A stretch of 64,000 bases of DNA from Cordilura impudica (taxonomy: Eukaryota > Arthropoda > Insecta > Diptera > Scathophagidae), in NCBI GenBank assembly GCA_963682025.1, contig OY821517.1, positions 103,766,412-103,830,411 of the forward strand, in the 5' to 3' direction. A program made the position numbers and the translations under genes. Below are positions 53,420 through 64,000 of the stretch, piece by piece. Position 1 is the first letter of the stretch; each line of letters opens with the position of its first letter. The notes beneath the pieces are model-generated. The model searched no databases. It was not told the DNA's origin and saw nothing but the letters and a program-made list of their open reading frames with translations.

Positions 53420-54240
53420 GTTTGTTTGTTTGTTTGACCGCTATACAAATTTTTATTTTTCAACTGATTTTCCTGAAATTTTGTACACACGATCTCTATA
53501 CCCCAGGAAAGGTCGCCATGTACTTTTTACCGGCCACGCCTACTTTAACGCCCACTTTTTATGTAAAACTCATTTTCTGTTTTATTCATATTTGTTCACT
53601 ATACAAAATTTTATTTTTTATTCTTCGTATCGGTCACGCCTACTGTTACCCCTACTTTTTGTATACAATTCTTATTCTGTTTTTTGGTACATTTGTTCGC
53701 TACACAATTTTTTTTTAACCGGATTTCTCTGAAATTTGCTACACACGATCTCTGTACTGCAGAGAGGTCGCCATATAATTCTTGCCGGCCACGCCTACTC
53801 TTACGCCCACTTTTTATACAAAATTAATTTTCTGTTTTTTGGTATATTTGTTCACTATAGAAATTTTTATTTTTCAAGGGATGTCTAAAATTTGGTCACA
53901 CGATCTCTATACCACAGGGAAGGTCACCATATGCTTCTTAAAGGCAACGCCTACCTTGCGCCAACTTCTATGTATATAAAACTTATTTTTATCCTTTTAT
54001 TTGTTTCTTTATTTGATTGCTATACAAACTTTTATTTTTCAATGGTTTTCTCCGAAATTGAGTACATATTCCAGGGAAGGTCGTCATATGATTTTTACCG
54101 ACCACGCCTACTTTTACGCCCAATTTTCATATAAAATGCACATTTTGTTGTGTGGTGTATTTCTTCCCTATACAAATTTGTACTTTTCAACGGATTTCTC
54201 TGATATTTGGTTTACACGGAAATAACTACACGGTGAACAA
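53420..54240. repeat. ~155 bp tandem repeat in Helitron 2
   Basis: Same unit as 30914-32070 (GGTCGCCAT..., GGCCACGCCTACT...), about five partial copies. Open frames here are repeat artefacts. Confidence 0.75.
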
Positions 54241-54469
54241 ATTTCCCAAACTTAAAAAAAAGGCACCCAAAAGAAATGAACAAATTCCCCATTTTTTTTT
54301 TTAATTGAAGGAAAAAATTAACTTACAAATTCATTCTTAAATTTTTACATATTTTTATTTAATGAATTTTGTTAAATATTTATTTTAGTAAACATTTGCA
54401 TACTGCTCTCAATATATGTCCTACAATAAATACATTTAAAATGAGTATTCTTTTCAATAGCATCATTTC

Positions 54470-54870
54470 GTTGCGCGGAAGCTACGCGCACGGGGAATAC
54501 AACTTAGCTAGAATATCGGAATGATCTGAAAATTATATTTTGACAATTAAAATAAGTTGGAAACAGCTGCGCGGCAGCACTGCCAAATGCGCGGAAGCGG
54601 CGCGCGACCGCGGACTCGGACGCGACGGATGCAACGCGACGCGCTCTCGGAACACAGCTCAGCTAAAATATCGCAATGCTCTAAAAAATATGTTTTACGG
54701 ATGCGGACACGACACGCTCGCGGAACACAGCTCAGCTAAAATATCGCAATGATCTGAAAAATATATTTTGGCGATTAAAATAATTTGACAACAACTGCAC
54801 GGCAGCATGGGTCTGACTGCAAAACGCGCGGAATCGTGCGCGACTCGCTCGCGGAACACAGCTTAGTGAA
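54470..54870. repeat. GC-rich repeats in Helitron 2
   Basis: GCGGAAGCGGCGCGCGACCG, GGACGCGACGGATGC and CGGAACACAGCTCAGCTAAA units, as in Helitron 1. Confidence 0.7.
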
Positions 54871-55500
54871 ATGTCATATGATAAATTTTATCTACGTATG
54901 TGAAATAATTACCTGTTGATCAAAATAGGCCACACATATACTATAAGCAGTTGCTTAAAGAAACCTTGCGACACAATATTAAACATCGCATTAGTCTTTT
55001 ATTTCTGAAACTTGAATTTGACGTCTCTGCTCAATGATGATCACTTATTGAATGAAGTAATTCAATTTTTAAAAGTTGTGATTCCTTTAATTTGCGAACC
55101 ATTCCGTTATATTTGATGTTTATAAATAAACTGAAAAAAAAAACTAAAAGCGGTTTCGCAACTTATTTTTGAAGCATTTTTGCTGCAGCATCTTAAAAAA
55201 CTTCTAAATTAAAAAAATCAAAAAATTTTTAATTGAAATAAAAAATGAATTTACTGCCCATACAAATTTTTGGGGAGAAAGTTCATTTTATTGAAGAATT
55301 TGTTAATTGGGGACTAAGTGCTCAGCGCCTGGTAAGCATAGTGAACCATTTTTCAAGTCAAAGGCCTTTGTATCCCGGGCAAGACCGGGTAAAAACAGCT
55401 AGTAAACCATAAAAGTGTTGGTCTGTGATTTGGTAAAGTTGAAAAACAAAGCTGCCTAGAAATTACACTCCAATTTCGAGCGCTGGAATCTGCTAGTTAT

Positions 55501-57190
55501 TAATTATTATTTAATAAATTTTTGTCAAGAGGTAGTCCGCATACCAATTAAATATTGAGGCTGATATTTGTCGTAGTATCGGTGACCATTAAAACTTTAA
55601 ACCAATATACGTTTTTTATATTTCTATATTTAGTGCTTGTAATTCTTGAACCAAAATAAAAATGTCACTAATTTATTGCCCTTTTTTGTTCCCGGTTTGC
55701 GTATCTACTATTTGATATTTTCAAATAAATTTTTTTTAACTTTTTATTATATTTTAATTCCCAATAATGCGTTTAATATTTATTTATTATTATTAAATTA
55801 TAGAACATTTCCGCGGTCATTGTCTGGGTGTTATGCAATTCCAAGTCATAGTAAAGTAAAATCTCCAATTAATTTTTACGACTTTTATATATTTTCGTTA
55901 ATTTGATATTTGTTTGCTAAGTTTTTCAGATATAACTCAAGATCCCAGGCAATTTCTCATTTAATTCTTCAGAAAAATTGTACCTAAGGCTTAAAAAAAT
56001 AAAGTTAATAAATACATATTAATTATAGGGTAAAAAAATACAGCATGTAATCTAATTGACCACGTCATAACTTGAACGCTATTGCCATTATCGTGCTAAA
56101 AAATATAATAGTCACCAATTTGGACTCCAACAAACGGCAATAAATTCATTCGCATCACTTCGATGTAAGTGAAATTGCCTCCAGAAAAAATTACGTTAGG
56201 AAACCAACTTAGGATCTTTTCATAAATAACTGGCCCATACACGTTCCATTTTTTCTCATCAGAAAAAAATGACCTTGAAAAGAAAAGAACAATTTAAGAT
56301 TACAAAAATTATATTTAACATCTCACCATGGCGAAATTATTTGGCATATTTTTCGGACAAATTCAATCGTTGCTGGCGAGGTGCCGATTATATATTTTGG
56401 CCACAAATGTGCCTAGATGCTCTCAGAATAGTGGGGACAGTTCTCTTAGATACATTTAGTCCACAATCATGGAAGATTTGCTTGCAACGCTTCGATGTGT
56501 CTGACAGCTATTTTATACGTAAAAAAATATGACAAATAGACCGCTTTAGCTTTTCAACTGCACACTTGGTATAGCCTTGTAAGAATTTTGCCTATATAGT
56601 CAACAGTGTTCAAATAATTAGCTGTTAATTTGATCTTATTTTCAAAAGATAACACAAACTAATCTTAATTTACTTATTGTGTTTTTTGTTATGCTCCGGC
56701 TAATTTTGAGCAAGGATAACGGTATGATTAGTTGTTACTTATGTTTTGTAAATCCAACTCATTTTGCATACTCGTAGTAAATAATAAAAATACGAGCATA
56801 TTTTGACTGAGTTTATAGTTATGATCCGGTTTGTAATTCTACTTACACATTTTTTCATATTACTTAGCAACAATTTGTTAGAGTATCTTTCAACACATTA
56901 TCGGTGTAAAAAATATTGTAATCACCAATCTTTAGAAGGGTTGCATATTGTAATGACTTTAATAAATTACCTCAACTGAATTAGTTTAAGAATTTGCACA
57001 AAAAGTTGGACTGGTAAACAGAAATTATTTTTTTATTTTTAATTATTAATTAATTTTATGGTAAATAATTTCTGTAGTATTAGCAAAATTACAACCAATC
57101 CTTTTTGTGTGTAAAAATAAGGTATGACTGATACGTATTTAATTAATATGATTAAATAGATTATTAAAACAATAAAAGCTTTAATTCATA
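55501..57190. other. AT-rich intergenic region downstream of the Tweedle gene
   Basis: No supported gene. A short plus-strand open frame at 56269-56532 has no family resemblance. Confidence 0.4.
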
Positions 57191-57195
57191 TTTTG

Positions 57196-57201
57196 TTTAT
57201 T
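57196..57201 (-). terminator. Polyadenylation signal of the Tweedle gene
   Basis: AATAAA on the minus strand, about 110 bases after the stop codon. Confidence 0.7.
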
Positions 57202-57309
57202 CAAAATCTTTTACCAAGTAATCAACAAATATTTTTAACAAATCAGTGTATCGTGTTACAAACACTTATTAGTCATTCTTTTTATAGCCATTTAATCTAG
57301 AGCTTGGAC

Positions 57310-58529
57310 TTATGTACGGTGGACTGAAGATGGCAAGTAGGAGGCACCTGGAGCATGAACATTGGCAACGTGGGCAGGGGCTTGAGAAGCGAAGTTGAGG
57401 ACGGGAGCAACACCACCATTGTGAGACTGAGAAGTACCACCCAAAGAATCATATTGACTTTGGATAGCATGTTGAGCATTGGCAGCATCTTCATGGGTAC
57501 GGTATTTGACGAAATGTACTTCGGGTTTGTTGTTGATGTTCCTGTTGATGCTGTTGAGTTGGTGGGCCAAATCTCCAATATCGGCTTGTTTGTTAAGCAC
57601 ATAGATGGCCGTCTTTTGTTCAGCAGCTTGTCTGGCCAAGGCGAGGGCAGCATTTTCGAGACCTCTGTTTTCAGGGCCCTTGATGAAGATGACACGGAGA
57701 CCTTGTTTCACACTGCCGACAATCCTTTGTGCAGCATTGCCATCATCAAATTCACCTTCGGGAGCAGAGAAAGAGTAGAATTCCTTTTCGTATTCAGCAA
57801 CTGGGGCAGCATCGTATGAAACGCCACCACTTAAATCACCACCGATGCTTCCACCACCAATGCTGCCACCGCCGATGCCGCCAGATAAGCCGCCGCGAGT
57901 TAATCCACCGATGGATAAGCCACCACGAGATAATCCAGCAATGGCTAAGTTATCGTCGGATGAGTCACCATCCGATAAGCTACCACCGGATAAGCCACCA
58001 TGAGATAATCCGCCAAGTGATAAGCCACTGTCGGATAAGCTACCACCAGATAAGCTACCACCAGACAAGCCACTATGAGATAATCCACCAAGGGATAAGC
58101 CACCATGAGACAATCCACCAAGGGATAAGCCACCATCGGATAAGCCACCACCAGATAAGCCACTATGAGATAATCCACCAAGGGATAAGCCACCATCGGA
58201 TAAGCCAACACCAGATAAGCTACCACCAGATAAGCCACTATGAGATAATCCACCAAGGGATAAGCCACCATGAGATAATCCACCAAGTGATACGCCACCA
58301 TCGGATAAGCCACCACCGGATAAGCCACCACCTATTGATCCAGGGCCAAAGGAGAGACCATTGTCAGAGTGAGCAACTGGATGGTAGTTGTAGCCCAATT
58401 TATCGGCGCAAGCCACAGACACCAGGCACAATACCTTTAGAGATGAGCAAAGATATGCAATTAGATTAAGTTTAGTTCATTATGACAATTATATTAGAAA
58501 TCTTTAATACTTACAATGAAGACACGCAT
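57310..58529 (-). CDS. Tweedle-family (DUF243) cuticle protein, Gly-Leu-Ser repeat type
   Basis: Two exons: 58515-58529 (ATG CGT GTC TTC ATT) and 57310-58434, split by an 80 bp intron with GTAAGT donor and AAG acceptor. The product is about 379 residues. A signal peptide (MRVFIVLCLVSVACA) is followed by DKLGYNYHPV, a ~125-residue Gly/Leu/Ser-rich domain built from GGLSxGGLSHGGLS-like units, then a DUF243 domain (FYSFSAPEG, LRVIFIKGPENRG, YVLNKQADIGDL, HFVKYRT, QYDSLGG, SHNGGVAPVLNF) and a short tail YLPSS. Tweedle proteins are secreted by epidermis, bind chitin and shape larval cuticle. The intron after codon 5 is the usual first-exon arrangement of fly cuticle genes. This is the only host gene that looks functional. 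Confidence 0.92.
57840..58330. repeat. Tandem repeat encoding the Gly-Leu-Ser domain
   Basis: On the plus strand GATAAGCCACCATGAGATAA and TCCACCAAGGGATAAGCCAC recur about every 15-30 bases. The unit length is a multiple of three, so copy-number change keeps the frame. Confidence 0.85.
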
Positions 58530-58606
58530 TTTTGGTTTGATTTAGATTTGTTCTTTCTTGTTGAGAAGTGAATTGAACTCTGATTATTTCGGTGCTAGTC
58601 CTTCAG

Positions 58607-58614
58607 TATATATA
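58607..58614 (-). promoter_or_regulatory. TATA box of the Tweedle gene
   Basis: TATATATA sits within the palindrome TTCAGTATATATACTGAA, about 78 bases upstream of the ATG. A TCAGAGTT initiator-like motif follows at the expected ~25-30 base distance. Confidence 0.6.
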
Positions 58615-58649
58615 CTGAATGCAAAACTATCGAATTTCAATATCAATCA

Positions 58650-59854
58650 AATAAAATCACTGCAAAATTATTCAAGTTCGTTTAGTTTTTTGGTTTTATG
58701 ACGGTTGCTCTAGTATTCTGTTTATCTATCAACCCACAAACAATACAATAAATATGTGTAGATATGTATTGGCCAAAAACCAGTTGATCTCTTTATTGAT
58801 CATGCAAAATCAAATGTTACTGCTATTCTGGTTTCTGCATCCATTTAGTTTTTTTTTCCTTTTTTTTTTTGGTTGAGCTCAAACAAAAACTATTGGAAGC
58901 AACTTAAAAATGCAAATTCTGCAAGATTTTTCGCAAATTTTTTAATAATGGTCACCAACAACGTTGACCTGACTCATAACTCTATCACTGTCTGCCACTC
59001 TATTGTTTAACCTGTTTGGGCTAGGGAAACCCATAACTTAAAGCAGTTGTTTGTATTAAATAAATATTAATATAAATTTGTACATATGTGTGTATTTATG
59101 TATGTAGTTATGTTAAACTTAAGCATTGTTGCAAATTGAGTTATATTTGTAATTGAAATTTCCATACTAAATTTGCCTCTTATCTCGTTAATCATTTACT
59201 AATAGGTGATTTAAACTAAACTATCAATTAATCTAGACATTTTCGTTCACAGTGCCGCAAAAATTTAAACTTTAATATCAGCATCTTTCATGTTGACATG
59301 ATTCCATTCATACCATAAATAATGAAATTAAGATCGATCATACAATTATTTTTCGGTCTTTTTACATTTTCGTTTTTGATAATAGTAGGTGTTGAAAATA
59401 AAACACCTGCCCTAAGGTGCAAATAATATGTAAATGAGGGCTTTGGTAATGCCAAGATAGACATTAATTTTTTTTTTTTAGCGCCATCTATAAAACTAAC
59501 GTAGCATTTTTATTAAACGTTAATTTATCACAGACTGATCTTTTCATCTATCATATAATTAATTTTTGTGTGTCTTACCATAACACGCAATGATTTTGCA
59601 AATTGTTCTTTTAGTTCTACATTTGAGATTTATTAAATATAAAATACAGTGTTTTTAAAGCAAATATAAGTAAACTGAATGATTCACAATGATATAATTT
59701 TCTGCGTTCCATTTATGACAATTTATACATGTAAAGAAAATTTTTATAAAATCTATGAAACACGTGTCATTAAAACATTATCATTAAATTAATGAATTTT
59801 TACCAGAAGCGTAATGAAAGTATTTGTATTTGTATCTTTGTATTTAGTTATTTA
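58650..59854. other. Upstream intergenic region
   Basis: AT-rich, with a short hairpin AGGTGTTGAAAATAAAACACCT near 59388. Cuticle-gene enhancers may lie here but none can be recognised. Confidence 0.35.
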
Positions 59855-60235
59855 CTAGCAGATTCCAGCGCTCGAAATTCTAGTGCAATGTCTAGGCTAC
59901 ACTATTTTTCAACTTAGCCAATCCACAAACCAAGTCTTTTTTGGCATATTGTTATTGCGCATGAAGATAACAAACTCATTAACAAACACATTAACAAATT
60001 TAGTAAACACACACATAGCATATGTATAATTTTATGTATGTGTTAGTAGCAACTTTAAATATACTCAAAATAAAGAAAAAACTTAAAAATCTGTAAATCT
60101 GGTGAATAGCTACAAAGAAAGATCTCTAAAAAAATATACGTTTGGTCAACATCGGTTTAAAACGATAGAACAAAACATCGGTAACAAAAACTCGCCTATC
60201 CTAATAATATAATAGATTTCAAATTCTATACACAA
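59855..60235. repeat. Dispersed repeat, third copy of the 27.8 kb family
   Basis: CTAGCAGATTCCAGCGCTCG, AACACACACATAGCATATGT and ATATACGTTTGGTCAACATC match 27815-28190 in direct orientation. Confidence 0.8.
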
Positions 60236-60344
60236 GACTAAAACTCTCTTATTGCAGTATAGAATTATGCATTTGGAAATGTAACAATTTTTAAATCTAA
60301 TATTAGTATTTCTACTAAAGTTAAATATAAACAAAAATTATTTA

Positions 60345-60877
60345 TTGTTTAAATGGTGCGTGGTAAAGAAGAAGAAAGCATATATTTCAAAAATTCATAA
60401 CTGCACTGTATTCTTAATCGGACCGGTTTCTGGCATTTCAGCCTTCATCAGCGATTTATTGAACATTGTGATAATTGTTATGTTTTAATTGAATAGGTTG
60501 TTTCTATATGAAAATTTTTTCTACTTAGGGCGGCCGTGAGGGTTTGAACCGTGAACCTTCACATACACTCGTACTTGCACTTTTTGGTCATCGCTTTAAC
60601 ACACTCACCTAAAGTCAGGCCTACGAGCAGTGTGGTTAGTTTTCAGTTTTCGTACCATACAGCTTTACTTTGTATTAATTTCAGAAGATACAACTCTGTC
60701 CAAACAAACAATCGTTATTTTTTGAATTTTGAATATTTTTTGCATTTTTACTTCTAATTTCCACTATTCTCAGTTTTCGTAAGAAATGCCAGAAACCGGT
60801 CCGATTAAGAATACAGTGCAGTTATGAATTTTTGAAATGTATGCTTTCTTCTTCTTTATCACGCACCATTTAAACAA
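60345..60877. mobile_element. MITE with ~95 bp inverted repeats and tRNA-like interior
   Basis: TTGTTTAAATGGTGCGTG on the left pairs with CACGCACCATTTAAACAA on the right. Arms continue through CGGACCGGTTTCTGGCATTTC (left), mirrored at 60786-60806. The 340 bp interior has no ORF of note but includes a tRNA-like segment on the minus strand. Confidence 0.8.
60535..60640 (-). other. tRNA-like (SINE-type) segment
   Basis: On the minus strand GTGAGTGTGTTAAAGCGATG resembles a serine/leucine tRNA D-arm (A box), and GGTTCAAACCCTC about 50 bases later resembles a B box. A proper acceptor stem cannot be folded, so this is not a functional tRNA. Confidence 0.3.
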
Positions 60878-61076
60878 AAAAAAAAAAATTAAAAATTGCA
60901 TATTAATTACAGTAGTAATTGCAATATGTCTGAAAAATGACTATAAATCTAACAAACAAAAAAATTATTTATTTTACAAAAAAAAAAAAAATATATATAA
61001 TTAAACAAATAAGCAAAATTGAAAGTTAATTTTTGCAATATCGAAGCACTTATAAGATAGAGAAAAATATTGTACA

Positions 61077-62993
61077 ATAGGGCGGGTCGATTTAAAAATC
61101 AACCAAGTGACAAGGAAAATCGTATTCTTGGGATCAAAATAAGAAACTTTGCTTGGGGAACCATACCTCTAAGACGAATTCTGATGTCCCGACTTTTGAC
61201 ATGTCTGTCTGTCTGTCTCACTTTGACCCATTTAGAGTGCCCCCATCGAGTCCAAATGTATGATCGACCCAAACTAACTTTGGAGGGCCGACCAACCCAT
61301 GCCAGTGGTATACCCCCTGGAACCCCCTGGGGTGTTCCCCATACAAACATTTAAAAAAATCACCATTTTTGGCACTTTACATGAAAAAATATAGCGAAAT
61401 TGGTATGTTTTTTCTTTTTGGAGTTTATTTTTCTGTTTAGAAATTTATTTAATCAGAACATACATATATAAATGAAAAAATGAATTTAACTTAGTAATAG
61501 AAAAGGAACTAAAAAAATTGTTGTTTGAAGTCTTTATTGCTTTCAAGTCTGGGCAATTTCGCACGGCTTTCTAATGTCGTCGCCAAAACAGCCTCTACAT
61601 TTTCCGGTATAACTCGTTTGGAAACGCTAGCTAGCAATTGAACGTGTCGTTCCGTTCCTAGTATCTGTAATGGAATTTTTGGATCATTAAACGGTGGATC
61701 ATCTTGATTTAAATACTCTTTCAATGTATCGTACGGAATGCTTAGCGTTAATGATGATTCAAATGCGTTATTTATATCATTCAATTTGATCATTTCCGTG
61801 AAACTTGTGCAATTAAAGTTTTATATCTGGTTTTTTATAAACTCTAAGTTCCGTTGGGTCGTCAATATAGGTTCGATAGCATAGAATTTTCTTTATAGCA
61901 CAGTCGCGCTTTTCTTTGCTAATATCAAACAACATTGATAACAAGACATTTTCCGAATGCGCATAATATGAATTATCTGTAATTACTTGATTGACAATTC
62001 TGCGTAAACGAGGTTCTAGAAATCGTGACCAACTAATGAACTTGAGAAATAATGCACTACCGTACACGACAGAGCCGTAATACTTGATATTGAAGTACAT
62101 TGGCACATAACATTTAATTGTAAATTCAACCAGAATTCTTAGATTCTCATCTAGATTTTCCATTGTCACACATATTATCATTGTCACATACAATGATAAG
62201 CAAAAGTAAAAAATATATTATGTTACTTTAAAACCCGTAATTGAACAGGTAATGATTTTTTTTTAAATTTGTGTGATGCAGCGATAAAATTGTTATTCAT
62301 TATTAAGTGCGAAATCCCAAACAAATATTAAGAACGAAAAATTATTTGTATAAAATATACCTGATTCATTTGGCTTTTTAAAAGTGGTCATAATTCTGAA
62401 ATGTCTTGCATATACCTGAACTATTCCATTAGTTAAATTAATCAATGGGTGCATCGCTTATAATGTAAATTAAACCGCATTTGGTTACTATACCAAATAA
62501 ACATCCTTTTAATTTGAAAAATTTGCTTGTTACAGCAATAACATTATTGAAAAACTTTTTAACGATATTTTTTAAAAATATATATAAATAACTACCTGTG
62601 TAATCCGTGTTCTTCAGGGAAGTTGGTTTTTGATCTCTCCGTGACTGTGCGTGACTATGACAAAATTAATCTTTTTTCACAGCAAGTGTATGGACCAAGT
62701 TTCAGATCGATCGGATGAGGGTAAATAACTTTTAGATCACTCCGTGACTATGCGTGACTCTGCGTGACTACCCCAAAATTAATCTGTAGTCATAACAAGA
62801 CTATGTCCCAAGTTTCAGATCAATTGCTTGAGGGGGAATGGGGTTGCCCCATGGCAGACAGACAGACAGAGGGGTAAAAAGTCGGGACATCAGAATTCGT
62901 TTTAGAGGTGTGGTTCCTTGGGTAAAGTTTCTTATTTTGATCTCTAGAATATGATTTTCCTTGTCATTTGAACGATTTTTTTGCCAGCCCTAT
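61077..62993. mobile_element. DNA transposon with ~125 bp TIRs and broken ORF
   Basis: ATAGGGCGGGTCGATTT at the left and its diverged complement ending AGCCCTAT at the right bound the element. Inside both arms GACAAGGAAAAT and CGGGACATCAGAATTCGTTT (or complement) are shared. The 6 bp TGTACA flanks both ends (61071-61076, 62994-62999), a likely target duplication. The same arms form the 38060-38681 MITE, which may be an internal-deletion derivative. Confidence 0.8.
61509..62193 (-). pseudogene. ORF within the 61-63 kb DNA transposon, frameshifted
   Basis: Two collinear pieces: 61813-62193 (ATG at 62193; contains KYYGSVVYGSALFLKFISWS and RTYIDDPTELRVYKKPDI) and 61509-61793 (MIKLNDINNAF, IPLQILGTERHVQLLASVSK, TLESRAKLPRL). 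They are separated by about 20 bases and a frame change, so a single-base loss probably broke one reading frame. The second piece resembles the end of a repeated arthropod ORF family with a VERHVKLV-like motif that I cannot name. Its position inside inverted repeats suggests a transposon protein. No catalytic triad could be identified. Confidence 0.5.
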
Positions 62994-63069
62994 TGTACAA
63001 CTTAATGAACAGAGTATAAATTAAGTAATTTTCACTTGCTACTAATAATTTATATGCTGTGAGCGACTA

Positions 63070-64000
63070 AATTCCAGAGACGAATTGCATTAATATGGAA
63101 TTACCATACTGAAGTTAAACTACGGTGTCTAGGCGGCATAATCCTTTTACCTCCATTTAATGTAGCAAAGGTTAGACGACTGTAAAGATGTTCCGGTTGT
63201 TGTGCATATATTACTTTGTGTACAAAAGCTGTAACTCTTGCATTGAGTAAATTTTCAAATTGAATACCATAGAGTTTTGTTGTGAAGGGTAAAATGCTTC
63301 CATGTTTTGTTATTCCGTATACGTATCGACAGATAGTTTTGAATATACGATTAGTTTTTCTCTACTTAAAGCATCAGATTTTGCATATAATTAGCATCCA
63401 TACATTAGATTTGGCATTAAATAGGTTTTAGCAAGAAGTATTCTAATCTTGACAGGAGTGCAATGTTGTGTTGACCAAGCGTAGTTAATGTGTTCAGTCC
63501 ATGTTATATTTCTATTTAATATTATTCCAAGATTTTTTGCTGAATTTACAGTTTCTATTGTATCGTTTGCAGTAGGTCGATTTTGAATAATAAGGCATGT
63601 CGATTTTTGAGGATTAATGCTGAGACCCATGTTGTAATTTCTGATTCAAAGTTTCTGCACATTGTTGAATATCAGATGCATAACAACTTATGTAAAGTTG
63701 AACATCATCTGCATACATTCACACTTTACAGTGATGTAATTGATTTGGGCAGATCTTTTGTGTGAAGTGAAAAGAGGAGCGGCCCCACGAACGACCCTTG
63801 AGAGACTCCTCGTCTAACGAGCAGTAAATTAAATTTGGATGAGTTAATATGGACATACTGATATCTGTCACCTAGTTTGTAGCACAATATGTTATGATCA
63901 AGTGTATCGGCGGCTTCCGAGTGATCTAACAGTATTAAAAAATTGTGTTTTTCATCTATTTCTTTCCTTAATTCTTCAGCAACATCTATGAGTGCTGTTA
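63070..64000 (-). pseudogene. LINE reverse-transcriptase remnant, running off the right edge
   Basis: Minus-strand pieces read NFLILLDHSEAADTLDHNIL near the edge, VRRGVSQGS with GPLLF near 63790, YADDVQLYIS near 63710, and MGLSINPQKSTCLI, NLGIILNRNITWTEHINY and YLMPNLMYGC at 63391-63630. These are RT fingers/palm/thumb landmarks in order, with the Phe-Asp of the usual KAFD changed to Ala-Asp. Several frame changes and stops show it is dead. The C-terminal part continues in decayed form to about 63070. Confidence 0.75.

Larger units (their letters stand above)
53395..55402 (+). mobile_element. Helitron 2 (non-autonomous), 2.0 kb
   Basis: Starts TCTATATATATAAAATTCAT. It ends CAGCTAG with the stem CCCGGGCAAGACCGGG about 9 bases earlier. 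It is inserted between A (53394) and T (55403), and the host sequence without the insertion is seen at about 27890-27915 on the other strand. It has the same 155 bp and GC-rich repeats as Helitron 1, fewer in number, and no LINE. No Rep/helicase ORF. Confidence 0.9.

Noticed and set aside
53420..54240. Regularly spaced repeats considered as a CRISPR-like array
   Set aside because: Units are contiguous ~155 bp copies without unique spacers and lie inside a eukaryotic Helitron.
54540..54752. GC-rich open frame in Helitron 2
   Set aside because: It lies entirely in the GC-rich repeat units and is not kept in Helitron 1.
56269..56532. 87-residue plus-strand frame
   Set aside because: No recognisable motif, no repeat match and no promoter or splice context; compatible with chance.
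57729..58469. Long open frames on the plus strand and in another minus frame across the Tweedle gene
   Set aside because: They are shadows of the Gly-Leu-Ser tandem repeat, whose unit length keeps several frames open; the minus-strand Tweedle frame has signal peptide, intron and DUF243 domain.
60535..60640. Functional tRNA gene
   Set aside because: A- and B-box-like words are present but no acceptor stem or complete cloverleaf can be drawn.

Overview
This window looks like AT-rich genomic DNA of a higher (brachyceran) fly, probably a calyptrate. That is inference from three things: two Tweedle-type cuticle genes, insect LTR retrotransposons of the gypsy and 412/mdg1 types, and many Jockey-like LINEs and mini-me/DINE-like repeats with GGAC/GTCC microsatellites. 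Almost everything visible is transposable element, much of it nested. I found no rRNA, no intact tRNA, no CRISPR array and no bacterial-style operon.

Layout. 1-400: minus-strand end of a RAG1/Transib-like transposase, running off the left edge. 490-1290: a repeat recurring at about 39.15-39.96 kb. 1730-8028: a gypsy/errantivirus-type LTR element with intact gag, a pol broken by several frameshifts and a remnant of env. 8486-11209: a decayed cut-and-paste-type ORF split by a mini-me/DINE-like repeat. 13001-16443: a DNA transposon with ~600 bp inverted ends and an intact 563-residue transposase. 17117-17770: a Tc1/mariner remnant. 17990-24360: a four-level nest (repeat > DINE-like > LINE > DINE-like). 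24356-25055: another DINE-like copy. 26222-26497: pogo/DDE_1 fragment. 26632-29462: a 2.8 kb palindrome.

30187-30825: an intronless Tweedle pseudogene with two stop codons, with a Helitron (30887-36996) in its 3' flank. That Helitron carries a 5'-truncated Jockey LINE with intact ORF2, flanked by a ~147 bp target duplication. 37-41 kb: hairpin MITEs and more DINE-like copies. 43-44.5 kb: LINE remnants. 45228-52873: an intact-looking 412/mdg1-like LTR element on the minus strand with a TSD of AGAT. 53395-55402: a second Helitron, whose empty site can be read from a paralogous repeat.

57310-58529: the one apparently functional host gene, an intron-containing Tweedle cuticle protein on the minus strand with TATA box and poly(A) signal. 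60345-60877 and 61077-62993: two further inverted-repeat DNA elements, the second carrying a broken ORF. 63.07-64.0 kb: a LINE reverse-transcriptase remnant running off the right edge.

How it works together: the two Tweedle genes encode (or once encoded) secreted chitin-associated cuticle proteins. The rest is a record of successive insertions whose order can be read from who interrupts whom. The best candidates for recently mobile elements are the 412-like element, the Jockey LINE ORF2 and the long-TIR transposon at 13-16.4 kb.
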